Positions 8,430 to 16,554 of a stretch of DNA of 64,000 bases are shown here, piece after piece (within the stretch, counting starts at the first letter, position 1; each line of letters starts with the position of its first letter). The notes beneath the pieces are model-generated. The model was not told where the DNA came from and did not search any database. It saw only the letters and a list, made by a program, of their open reading frames with translations. Source of the DNA: JADJOY01 sp016713535 [NCBI: Deltaproteobacteria bacterium]. GTDB lineage: Bacteria > JADJOY01. The translations under genes and the position numbers were made by a program. The DNA is taken from positions 1 to 64,000 of the forward strand of contig JADJOY010000030.1 of the NCBI GenBank assembly GCA_016713535.1, written 5' to 3'.

Positions 8430-10090
8430 GCGATCCGGTCCGCCTGCAGCTCATGAAGGACCTCTTCGGCTCGGTCGCCGAGGAGATGGGCACCACCCTC
8501 GAGCGCACCGGGCTCTCGCCCAACATCAAGGAGCGCCGCGACTTCTCGTGCGCGGTGTTCGACGGTGCCGCGCGCCTGATCGCGCAGGCCGCCCACATCC
8601 CGGTGCACCTGGGCTCGATGGCGTCGGCGGTCGAGAGCGCCGTGGCGCAGCTCTCGCTCGCGCCCGGTGACGAGGTCCTCGTCAACGACCCGTTCGCGGG
8701 CGGCACCCACCTCCCCGACCTCACGCTGGTGACGCCGGTCTTCCTCGACGGTGCGCGCGCGCCGCGCTTCTTCGTCGCGAGCCGCGCCCACCACGCCGAC
8801 GTGGGCGGCATGTCGCCCGGCTCGATGCCGCTCGCCCGCTCCATCTACCAGGAGGGGCTGCGCATTCCGCCGGTTCGGATCGCGCGCGTGGGTGCCCTCG
8901 ACCGCGAGGTGCTGGGGCTGGTGCTCGCCAACATGCGCGTCCCCGAGGAGCGCCTCGGCGACCTCGCCGCGCAGCGCGGCGCCAACGCGGTGGGCGCCAA
9001 CCGGCTCGGCGCGCTGGCGGCGCGCTTCGGCGCGCGCGCCCTCGCCACCGCCACCGACGAGCTGCTCGACTACTCCGAGCGGCTGGTGCGCGCGCTGGTG
9101 CGCGAGATCCCGCCCGGTCGCCACCGCTTCGCCGACGCGCTCGACGACGACGGCCTCGGCCACGGCCCCATCCCGATCGCGGTCGAGGTGCGCCGCGAGG
9201 GCCGCCGCGGCGCCGACGTGGTGTTCGACTTCACCGGCTCGAGCCCGCAGGTCGAGGGGCCGGTCAACGCGGTGCGCGCCGTCACGCTCTCGGCGGTCTT
9301 CTACGCGCTGCGCACGTTGCTCTCCCTCGACGTGCCCACCAACGCCGGGATCTTGCGTCCGGTGCGGCTGATCACGCCGCCGGCGTCGGTGGTCGACGCG
9401 GCGCCACCCGCCGCGGTGAGCGCCGGCAACGTAGAGACCAGCCAGCGCCTCGTCGACGTGGTCCTCGGAGCGCTGGCGCGCGCGCTGCCGGGCCGGGTGC
9501 CCGCGGCGAGCGCCGGCACCATGAACAACCTCGCGGTGGGTGGCGGAACCGGAATCGCCGCGTTCGCGTATTACGAGACCATCGCCGGCGGCATGGGGGG
9601 GCGCCCCGGCCTCGACGGGCTCTCGGCGGTGCAGACGCACATGACCAACACGCGTAACACTCCCATCGAGGCGCTCGAGCACGCGTACCCGCTGCGGATC
9701 ACCCGCTACCAGGTGCGGCGTGGTTCGGGGGGCGCCGGTGCGGCGCGCGGAGGAGACGGGGTGATACGCGAGATGGAGGTGCTGGCGCCGCTCACGGCGA
9801 CGGTGGTGAGCGAGCGGCGCGCGAGCGCGCCCTACGGCCTCGCGGGCGGCGCGCCCGGCGCGCGCGGCCGCAACGTGCGGATCGACGTGGCGGGCGCCGA
9901 GCACGAGCTGCCCGCGAAGGTCACCCTCGCGCTGGAGGCGGGCGAGCGGCTGCGCATCGAGACTCCGGGCGGCGGCGGGTACGGGGTCGAACGCGCGGCG
10001 ACGGGGGATGGAACCCCCGTCGCTACGACAGCCTTCGTAGCGCGGGGGGCTCCGTCCCCCCGCGCGAAGCGCGTCCGGAGCCGCTCATGA
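8426..10090 (+). CDS. hyuB: Hydantoinase/5-oxoprolinase subunit B with repeat-derived tail
   Basis: A 554-residue subunit B. Family motifs: SPNIKERRDFSCAVFD, AHIPVHLGSM, VNDPFAGGTHLPDLTLV and, near the end, TPGGGGYG. The GTG start overlaps the hyuA stop. After GGGGYGVERAA, where family members normally end, about 30 extra residues (TGDGTPVATTAF, VARGAPSPR) are encoded by a palindromic element at 10001-10064 that also occurs between genes at 29528-29590. The C-terminus therefore appears extended by repeat insertion, using a stop at 10088-10090 that overlaps the next ATG. Confidence 0.88.
   Translation: MSDPVRLQLMKDLFGSVAEEMGTTLERTGLSPNIKERRDFSCAVFDGAARLIAQAAHIPVHLGSMASAVESAVAQLSLAPGDEVLVNDPFAGGTHLPDLTLVTPVFLDGARAPRFFVASRAHHADVGGMSPGSMPLARSIYQEGLRIPPVRIARVGALDREVLGLVLANMRVPEERLGDLAAQRGANAVGANRLGALAARFGARALATATDELLDYSERLVRALVREIPPGRHRFADALDDDGLGHGPIPIAVEVRREGRRGADVVFDFTGSSPQVEGPVNAVRAVTLSAVFYALRTLLSLDVPTNAGILRPVRLITPPASVVDAAPPAAVSAGNVETSQRLVDVVLGALARALPGRVPAASAGTMNNLAVGGGTGIAAFAYYETIAGGMGGRPGLDGLSAVQTHMTNTRNTPIEALEHAYPLRITRYQVRRGSGGAGAARGGDGVIREMEVLAPLTATVVSERRASAPYGLAGGAPGARGRNVRIDVAGAEHELPAKVTLALEAGERLRIETPGGGGYGVERAATGDGTPVATTAFVARGAPSPRAKRVRSRS
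10001..10064. repeat. Palindromic element (GGGGATGGAACCCC type) inside the hyuB 3' end
   Basis: Three consecutive hairpins: cgggggatggaacccccg, cgctacgacagccttcgtagcg and ggggggctccgtcccccc. The element is close to identical to 29528-29590, which is intergenic. Here it is read as codons for the last residues of HyuB. Confidence 0.8.
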
Positions 10091-10797
10091 CGCGCGCGGA
10101 CGACGAGCCGATCGCGCTCGCCGTGTTCGACGTCGACCACACGCTGGTGCGCGGCTCCTCGGGCGGCGCCTTCATCGGCTACCTGTGGCGCAACGACGTC
10201 TTCACCAGGGCGCAGAAGAAAATGGTGGTGCGGGAGATGTTCGCGCACCGCTTCCAGGGGCGCTCCGGCCGCCAGCTCGTCGAGCTCGGCGCGCGGGTCT
10301 TCGACGGCCTGCCCGAGCCCGAGCTGCGCGAGCACGCGCGCCGCTGCGTCACCGAGGACGTCCACAAGATCGTCTACCGCGAGGCCCTCGAGGCGATCGA
10401 GCGCTGCCGCGCGCGCGGGCTCACCGTGGTGCTGGCGTCGGGCTCCACCGAGCTCGTCATCGAGCCGCTCGCCGAGCTGGTGGGCGCTTCCCTCGGCATC
10501 GGCTCGCGCGCGCTGGTCCGTCACGGCCGCTTCACCGCCGAGGTCGAGCAGCCGGTGCCGTACCAGCAGGGCAAGGTGACCCGCGTCGAGCAGGCCTTCG
10601 CCGCTCGCTCGATCGACTGGAAGGCGAGCACCGCCTACACCGACCGCGCCATCGACGTGCCGCTCCTCGAGAAGGTGGGGCGCGGCATCGCGGTCAACCC
10701 GCGCGGCAAGCTCGGACCGCTGGCACTCGAGCGCGGCTGGCGCGTCGAGCGCTGGAGACGCGTGGTGGGTGCCCCCGGCAAGGCGCGCGGCGAGTGA
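10087..10797 (+). CDS. HAD-superfamily hydrolase, SerB-like (subfamily IB)
   Basis: A 236-residue phosphatase-like protein. Motif I is AVFDVDHTLV, with the nucleophile Asp and the acid/base Asp two residues on. Motif II is VVLASGSTE, motif III the Lys region YQQGKVTRVEQ, and motif IV YTDRAIDVPLL, where the common form is YGDSxxDxPLL. This is the phosphoserine-phosphatase-like group often annotated HAD-IB. The substrate is unknown. The ATG overlaps the end of hyuB as ATGA, so it is the last member of that operon. Confidence 0.85.
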   Translation: MTRADDEPIALAVFDVDHTLVRGSSGGAFIGYLWRNDVFTRAQKKMVVREMFAHRFQGRSGRQLVELGARVFDGLPEPELREHARRCVTEDVHKIVYREALEAIERCRARGLTVVLASGSTELVIEPLAELVGASLGIGSRALVRHGRFTAEVEQPVPYQQGKVTRVEQAFAARSIDWKASTAYTDRAIDVPLLEKVGRGIAVNPRGKLGPLALERGWRVERWRRVVGAPGKARGE

Positions 10798-10831
10798 ACC
10801 GCGAGGGCACAGGAGAGCACGCCGGAAGTCG

Positions 10832-10861
10832 TTGCGACGCACGCGAGCGCTGGCATACGAT
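10832..10861 (+). promoter_or_regulatory. Sigma70-like promoter for the PilZ gene
   Basis: TTGCGA at 10832-10837, an 18-bp spacer, then TACGAT at 10856-10861; the start codon lies 33 bp downstream. The same TTGCGA/18-bp arrangement precedes the OMP gene at 50769. Confidence 0.5.
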
Positions 10862-10894
10862 CGCTTTTTGACGCAGCCTCCGGACGAGGTCCCC

Positions 10895-12418
10895 ATGAGT
10901 GAACGATCCAGCCGAGAAGGGACCGGGATTCACCGCATGGAGCGGACCGGCGACGGTCCCGCGACCGGCCGCGCCGAGCAGCGCACCTCGCCTCGCTACG
11001 AGGTGTCGCTGCCGGTGCGCTTCACCGTCGACGGCGAGACCTTCCACGAAGGGGTGTGCACGTCGATCAGCGCGGGCGGTGTCTTCATCCAGGCCGAGCT
11101 CCTGCCGTCGATGAAGGCGAGCGTGTGGATCGACCTCGGCCTCGCCCCCGGCGAGCCGCGGCTGCGCTGCTCGGGCACCGTCGTGAACCTCAACCGCCGC
11201 TATGGCGCCGAGGTGATCTACGGCTTCGGCGTGCGCCTCGCCGACCGGCCCACCGACCTCGACGAGCGCGTGGAGCGGTTGCGCGCCGCGTGCCCGGGGC
11301 CGGTGCGCCTCGACGGCCTCGGCTTCCTGGTGTGGCCGCTCTACGGCGGCTCCGATCGCAGCCTCGACGGCCAGTCGAGCCCCGGGCTGGTGGTGTGGAG
11401 CGGCAGCCGCTGGATCGACGGCGGACCCGCCACGCACGTGGTCACGCCGGGCGAGAAGGGCGCCGTCCTCGGCCGCCCGCTCGACCAGTACCTGCGCGCG
11501 GCGCGTGGGCTGGGACCGCAGGTGCAGGCGGTGCGCGAGCCACTGGTGCCGTTCGGCTACTACGGCAAGTGTCTGACGCCCCAGGAGGGCGTGCCGCGCG
11601 AGGCGCTGCTCGCGGCGTTCGCGGGCCAGACCGGTGAGGTGCTGCCGTGGCTGCGCGCCCTCGCCGCCCAGATGCGCCTGATCGACGACCTGACGAGCGC
11701 CGCGTGGCGGCTCGAGAACGTCGGCGCCGAGCAGCTCCGCGCGCTCGCCGAGACCGGCCAGGTGATCGCCCAGACCCGCGGCGACGTCGCGGCGATCGGC
11801 GGGATCGCCCACGACGAGGAAGCCGTGGCGTCCGCGCAGCAGGCGGTGCGCGGGCTCGAGGCGCTCGAGCGCTACGTCGAGCGGGTGTCGTGGGCCGCGC
11901 GCACGCTGGTGCCGGTGGGCGAGAGCGCGCGCGCGTTCGCGGACTGGAAGGCGGCACGCCGCACCCAGGCGTTACGGCTGCGCGCGAAGGCGGCCGCGGA
12001 GCACGTGACGATCGCGGCGCCGGGAGTCGAGGTGGTGGCGGTGCCGCGCCGCCAGCTCGTCGCGGCGCTGGCGCTGATGGCGGTGATCCTGGGCGCGATC
12101 GGCGTGCTGGTGGTGCGTGTCCAGACGTTCCAGACCGCCAACTCGGTGGTGCCGTCGGCGGTGCTCGCCAAGGAAGAGCTGCACCGCTACATCCCCCTCG
12201 AGAAGGTGGTGGTGATGGGGCGCAAGGTGGTCGGCATCGTGCCCGAGGAGTGGGTCAAGCTGCCGCAGAAGGAGCAGGCCCGCGGGTTCGTGGCGCTGTG
12301 CGAGGTGCTCGCCGATCGCGGCTACGTCGAGGCCGAGCTCAAGACCGCGTCGAGCACCGACGTGGCGACCTGGAAGAAGGGCGAGATCCACTTCGCCGAG
12401 CGAGGAGAGACGCCGTGA
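10895..12418 (+). CDS. PilZ-domain membrane protein
   Basis: A 507-residue protein. Residues about 30-125 form a PilZ domain: RTSPRYEVSLPVRF with the RxxxR-like c-di-GMP contact region and SISAGGVFI for the (D/N)xSxxG motif. A long helical middle region follows. A single transmembrane helix (QLVAALALMAVILGAIGVLV) lies near residue 390 and a soluble C-terminal domain after it. It probably responds to cyclic di-GMP at the membrane; the conserved Asp/Asn of the second motif is replaced by Ser here (TSISAGG), so binding strength is uncertain. ATG start with GAGG upstream. It overlaps the next gene by 4 bp. Confidence 0.82.
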   Translation: MSERSSREGTGIHRMERTGDGPATGRAEQRTSPRYEVSLPVRFTVDGETFHEGVCTSISAGGVFIQAELLPSMKASVWIDLGLAPGEPRLRCSGTVVNLNRRYGAEVIYGFGVRLADRPTDLDERVERLRAACPGPVRLDGLGFLVWPLYGGSDRSLDGQSSPGLVVWSGSRWIDGGPATHVVTPGEKGAVLGRPLDQYLRAARGLGPQVQAVREPLVPFGYYGKCLTPQEGVPREALLAAFAGQTGEVLPWLRALAAQMRLIDDLTSAAWRLENVGAEQLRALAETGQVIAQTRGDVAAIGGIAHDEEAVASAQQAVRGLEALERYVERVSWAARTLVPVGESARAFADWKAARRTQALRLRAKAAAEHVTIAAPGVEVVAVPRRQLVAALALMAVILGAIGVLVVRVQTFQTANSVVPSAVLAKEELHRYIPLEKVVVMGRKVVGIVPEEWVKLPQKEQARGFVALCEVLADRGYVEAELKTASSTDVATWKKGEIHFAERGETP

Positions 12419-12756
12419 CCTGGCTGACCGTGATCGCCGTGCTGGTGTTCGTGTATTCGTTCTACTCGGTGGTGCTCGGCGAGCCCTCGACCAGCCCCTA
12501 CGAGGACGAGCGCGCCAAGCTGCCCGCGCACCAGTACGCGTACGCGAGCAAGCTCTCCGCCAACTACACCCGCAAGTCGTGGCGGATCTGGGCGGGCGCC
12601 AACCTGGTGCTGGCGGTGTTCCTGCTCGGGCGGCTCGGCGAGGTGCGCGGGTTCTGGGCGTACCTGCTGTTCGTGCTGGTCGGGACCGTGATCGTGCGCG
12701 TGGTGTGGGTCGAGCTGCGCAAGCCCTACCTCCCCGACAAGGTCACGGGCGGCTGA
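12415..12756 (+). CDS. Small membrane protein co-transcribed with the PilZ gene
   Basis: 113 residues, GTG start overlapping the PilZ stop as GTGA. Hydrophobic helices at both ends (WLTVIAVLVFVYSFYSVVL and WAYLLFVLVGTVIVRVVWV) and a central hydrophobic stretch flank a charged loop. No family recognised. Tight coupling suggests a partner of the PilZ protein. Confidence 0.7.
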   Translation: MTWLTVIAVLVFVYSFYSVVLGEPSTSPYEDERAKLPAHQYAYASKLSANYTRKSWRIWAGANLVLAVFLLGRLGEVRGFWAYLLFVLVGTVIVRVVWVELRKPYLPDKVTGG

Positions 12757-12773
12757 GCCTGGCGTGGCGCGAC

Positions 12774-13097
12774 GGAGGGGCACGCGTCGCGTGCCCGGCG
12801 ACACGCTCGGGCGTGGGTTTCGATCGAACCGCTGATTCCAGCCGGATTCTGGCCGTACAGGGATCGACGGAACCGTCGGTGCAGCGTCGAGGCGTATCGC
12901 CGGTCGCGCGACGCGCGACCCTCCGGTCCGGGCGATGGCACGGCGTGGAGGGGCACGCGTCGCGTGCCCGGCGACACGCTCGGGCGTGGGCTTCGATCGA
13001 ACCGCTGATTCCAGCCGGATTCTGGCCGTACAGGGATCGACGGAACCGTCGGTGCAGCGTCGAGGCGTATCGCCGGTCGCGCGACGCGCGACCCTCC
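12774..13097. repeat. Two tandem palindromic units (173-bp period) between convergent genes
   Basis: Units 12774-12924 and 12947-13097. Each starts GGAGGGG, a CACGCG/CGCGTG hairpin and CCGGCGACACG, and ends CGTATCGCCGG, a GTCGCGC/GCGCGAC hairpin and CCCTCC. The middle carries gtacagggatcgacgg, also found in the 48575-50488 array. They fill the gap between the stop at 12756 and the murJ stop at 13108. No gene is visible here; long open frames reading through are artefacts of the repeats. Confidence 0.85.
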
Positions 13098-13107
13098 GAC
13101 GTCGCGA

Positions 13108-14658
13108 TCAGGACGCGCGCGTGCGGCGCAGCCGGCGGCGCAGCATGCCGAGGACCGCGACGGCGTCGTCGACGCGCAGCGCCACGAGTAGCGCGGCGTA
13201 CGCGGCGAGGGGGATCAGCCCGTAGATCGTGCCGCGCGCCAGGGTGGGCAGCGCCGCGAGCGGCGCCTCGAGCGCGCCGCGTGCCCACATCCCCACGGCG
13301 ATCGAGCCGCTCACCGCGGGAATCATGCGCGCGAAGAACCGGAGATAGTGGTCGGCGCCCGCGGGGAAGCGCCGCCGCAGCGCGACCATGAGGATCGCCA
13401 CGTAGACGGTGATCGCGATCGAGCTGGCGCTCGCGAGCCCGACTGCGCCGTAGCGCTCGCGCAGCACCGTGTAGAGCGGAAACGCGAGCGGCACCAGCGC
13501 GGTGCCGAGCACGGTCGGGAACCAGGTGTTGCCGATCGCGTAGAAGCCGCGCGCCACCACGGTGTGCGCCGCCCACGCCCACAGCGACACCGAGAAGATC
13601 GCCAGCGCGAGCCCGATCTCGGCGTGCTGCCCGGGCGTGATGCGCCCGCCGTAGATCACCCGCGCGATCTCCGGACCGGCGCACGTGAACGCGACCTGGG
13701 CCGCGAGCGCGAGCACCAGCATGCGCCGCACCGCGGTGGCGAGCGTCGAGTAGGCCTCGGCGCGCTGCCCCTGGCTCACCAGGCGCGTGAGCGTCGGGTA
13801 CGCGGCGACACCGGTCGCGAGGCCGAAGACACCCATCGGCACCTTGGTCAGCTCCTTGCCGTACTGGAGCGTCGACACCACGCCGGCGCCGATGAGCGCG
13901 CCCTGGATCTTGAGGATCCAGTCGTCCACCACCACGATCGACCACCCGAGCATGATCGGCAGCGAGCGCACCAGATACGTCCGCAGGTCGCGGTTGGCGA
14001 AGCTCAGGATCGGCCGCCACCGGAAGTCGGCGCGCAGGCAGCCGATCAGCGGCAGCGCGAACGGCCCGAGGATGCTGCCCACCAGCACACCCCACGCGAA
14101 GCCGTAAGCGCCGATCGCGTGGCCGCCGGCGAGACCGCCGAGCACGATGCACGCGTTGTAGACGAGCGGTGCCAGCGCCGGCAGCGCGTGCTCGTCGCGC
14201 GCCTGGAGCGTGGCCGAGAGCAGGCCGCCGACGAGGTGGAAGATCTGCGCCGGCAGCATGATGCGCGTGAGCGCCACGAGGAGTGCCTGCTGCTCCTCGG
14301 TGAAGCTCGGCGCCACGTGCGGCACGACGTAGGGCACCGCGATCCACAGGATCGGCAGCGCCACCGCGAGCGCCGCGACGAGGAAGTTGGCGATGGCGCT
14401 GAACGCGTCCCAGCCGGCGTCGGTCTCGCCGCGTGCGAGGTGCTCGCCGAAGATCGGGATGAAGACCAGCGACAGCGCCCCGCCCGCGAGCAGGTAGTTC
14501 AGGAAGTCGGGGAGCACGAACGCGACGAAGTAGACGTCGGCGTCGCCGCTGGTGCCGAGCACGCGCCCGATCGCGGCGGCGCGCACGAGGGCGATCACCC
14601 GCGAGAGCAGGATCGAGGCGCTCCAGATGAGCGAGGCGATGCCGATGCGGCGCGACAT
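13108..14658 (-). CDS. murJ: Lipid II flippase MurJ (MviN family)
   Basis: A 516-residue polytopic protein that flips lipid II across the inner membrane for peptidoglycan synthesis. It starts MSRRIGIASLIWSASILLSR and contains the MviN/MurJ features DVYFVAFVLPDFLNYLLAGGALS, FIPIF and ALVYNACIVLGG, with about 14 hydrophobic helices. Normal family length. I chose the ATG at 14658; sequence further upstream in frame is a shadow of glgA. It is divergent from glgA, with start codons 75 bp apart. TACGAT precedes it on the minus strand (14675-14670) and may be its -10. Confidence 0.92.
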   Translation of the reverse strand: MSRRIGIASLIWSASILLSRVIALVRAAAIGRVLGTSGDADVYFVAFVLPDFLNYLLAGGALSLVFIPIFGEHLARGETDAGWDAFSAIANFLVAALAVALPILWIAVPYVVPHVAPSFTEEQQALLVALTRIMLPAQIFHLVGGLLSATLQARDEHALPALAPLVYNACIVLGGLAGGHAIGAYGFAWGVLVGSILGPFALPLIGCLRADFRWRPILSFANRDLRTYLVRSLPIMLGWSIVVVDDWILKIQGALIGAGVVSTLQYGKELTKVPMGVFGLATGVAAYPTLTRLVSQGQRAEAYSTLATAVRRMLVLALAAQVAFTCAGPEIARVIYGGRITPGQHAEIGLALAIFSVSLWAWAAHTVVARGFYAIGNTWFPTVLGTALVPLAFPLYTVLRERYGAVGLASASSIAITVYVAILMVALRRRFPAGADHYLRFFARMIPAVSGSIAVGMWARGALEAPLAALPTLARGTIYGLIPLAAYAALLVALRVDDAVAVLGMLRRRLRRTRAS

Positions 14659-14733
14659 GGAGGATCGGATCGTACACGGTGACCCGGGTCGCAGAAACGC
14701 AGCCAGCGCCGAGTGCCTACGGTACGCTCCCGC

Positions 14734-16554
14734 ATGGCCACGTCCGGTTCGAAGTCGCCGCCCAAGTCGAGTCGCAAGCCCACCGCCAAGCCCACCGCCA
14801 AGCGCGCCGCCAAGGGCGCGCCGGCGGCCTCCGCACCGCCGCCTCCGTCCGCGCCCGCCGCCGACACACCACCGCCGGTGGCGGTCGCGGTCGAGCCGCG
14901 GCCTCCCGCCGCCGCCGTGCCCGCTCCGCAGCCGGCGGCGCCCGAGCCGAGCTCGTCCGAGCCGTCCGCGATCGAGCCAGCGGCCATCGAGCTGCCCGCC
15001 GCCGAGCCCGCCGCCCCGGCGCCCGCCGCGGCGCCCGCCGCGATCGAGGTCCCGGTCACTCCCGCGCCGGGCCGCGGCCCGCTCAAGATCCTCTTCGTCG
15101 CGTCCGAGTGCGGCCCGTACGCCCGCACCGGCGGCCTCGGCGACGTGGTGTCGGCGCTCTCGAAGGAGCTCGCGCGCCTCGGCCACGAGGTGCGCGTGGT
15201 GATGCCGCTCTACCGCTCCATCGACCGCGTCCGCCACGGCGTCACGTTCCAGCGCACCTCGTGCGTCCACATGGGCTACGGCGAGGAGGCGTGGGTGGGC
15301 ATCCACACCGCGGTCCTCGACGGCACGGTGCCGGTGTGGTTCGTCGACTACGATCGCTTCTTCGGCCGCCCCGGCATCTACGACGAGCCCGGCGCCGAAT
15401 ACGGCGACAACGCGTTCCGCTTCGGCTTGCTCAGCACCGCCGCGCTGCAGGCGTCGCTCGACGCGGGCTTCGTGCCGGACGTCGTCCACGTCCACGACTG
15501 GCCGAGCGCGCTCAGCGCCTACTACCTGAAGCGCTGGGGCGGCTCGCCGTCGCCGTTCGCGCGCACCGCGTCGGTGCTCACGATCCACAACATCGGCTAT
15601 CCGGGGCTCTACCACGCGAGCGCCGCCGGCTACCTCAAGATCGATCCCAGCGACTGGCGCTCCGACCGCTTCGAGGACTTCGGCCAGCTCAACCTGCTCA
15701 AGTGCGGTCTGGTGTTCGCCGACGCGCTCACCACCGTCTCGCCCACCCACGCCCGTGAGCTGCTCACGCCCGCGGGTGGACGCGGGCTCGCGCCGTTCGT
15801 GAGCGCGCGCGAGGCGGACCTGTTCGGCATCCTGAACGGCATCGACGAGGACGTCTGGGATCCCGCGCTCGACCGCTACATCCCCGCCCACTTCGACGCC
15901 GACCACATGGAGGGCAAGTCGCTCTCCAAGCTCATGGTGCAGCGCTTCTTCGGCCTCGAGCAGCGCGCCGAGATCCCGCTCTTCGGCATCGTCACGCGGC
16001 TCGCGCACCAGAAGGGCATCGACCTGCTCATGCAGGCGATCCCCGCCGCCCTCGATCGCATGGCCATCCAGTTCGTGGCGCTCGGCAACGGCGACGCCCA
16101 CGCCGAGGGCTTCCTGCGCTGGCTCGAGCGCGCCTATCCAGGCCGCGCCGGCGCCCAGATCGGGTTCTCGAACGAGCTCAGCCACCTCCTCGAGGCGGGG
16201 CTCGACTTCTTCGTGATGCCGTCGCTCTACGAGCCGTGCGGCCTGAACCAGATGTACTCGATGCGCTACGGCACGCTGCCGATCGTGCGCGCCACCGGCG
16301 GCCTCGACGACACCGTGCAGAACTACGACCCGTTCACCGGCGCCGGCACCGGCTTCAAGTTCTGGGACGCGACGGCGCAGGCCCTCTACGACACCCTCGG
16401 CTGGGCGAACGCCACGTGGTGGGATCGGCCGCACCACATCGGCAGCTTGCGCCGCCACGCGATGGCGCAGCGCTTCTCGTGGCGCGACGCCGCGCTGCGC
16501 TACCAGGACGTCTACGCCCACGCTCTCGCCAAGCGTCACGGCTCGGGTGGCTGA
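14734..16554 (+). CDS. glgA: Glycogen/starch synthase GlgA with Pro/Ala-rich N-terminal extension
   Basis: A 606-residue GT5-family ADP-glucose (or UDP-glucose):glucan synthase. The catalytic part starts near residue 115 with LKILFVASECGPYARTGG; the TGG motif of GT5 binds the sugar nucleotide. It continues with HVHDWPSA, LTIHNIGYPG and PSLYEPCGLNQMYSMRYG, the C-terminal E-x7-E-type motif. The first 110 residues are a Lys-rich then Pro/Ala-rich low-complexity tail, not part of usual GlgA (about 480 residues). TACGCT ends 5 nt before the ATG with no Shine-Dalgarno, suggesting a leaderless message. It overlaps the next gene by 8 bp. Confidence 0.92.
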   Translation: MATSGSKSPPKSSRKPTAKPTAKRAAKGAPAASAPPPPSAPAADTPPPVAVAVEPRPPAAAVPAPQPAAPEPSSSEPSAIEPAAIELPAAEPAAPAPAAAPAAIEVPVTPAPGRGPLKILFVASECGPYARTGGLGDVVSALSKELARLGHEVRVVMPLYRSIDRVRHGVTFQRTSCVHMGYGEEAWVGIHTAVLDGTVPVWFVDYDRFFGRPGIYDEPGAEYGDNAFRFGLLSTAALQASLDAGFVPDVVHVHDWPSALSAYYLKRWGGSPSPFARTASVLTIHNIGYPGLYHASAAGYLKIDPSDWRSDRFEDFGQLNLLKCGLVFADALTTVSPTHARELLTPAGGRGLAPFVSAREADLFGILNGIDEDVWDPALDRYIPAHFDADHMEGKSLSKLMVQRFFGLEQRAEIPLFGIVTRLAHQKGIDLLMQAIPAALDRMAIQFVALGNGDAHAEGFLRWLERAYPGRAGAQIGFSNELSHLLEAGLDFFVMPSLYEPCGLNQMYSMRYGTLPIVRATGGLDDTVQNYDPFTGAGTGFKFWDATAQALYDTLGWANATWWDRPHHIGSLRRHAMAQRFSWRDAALRYQDVYAHALAKRHGSGG

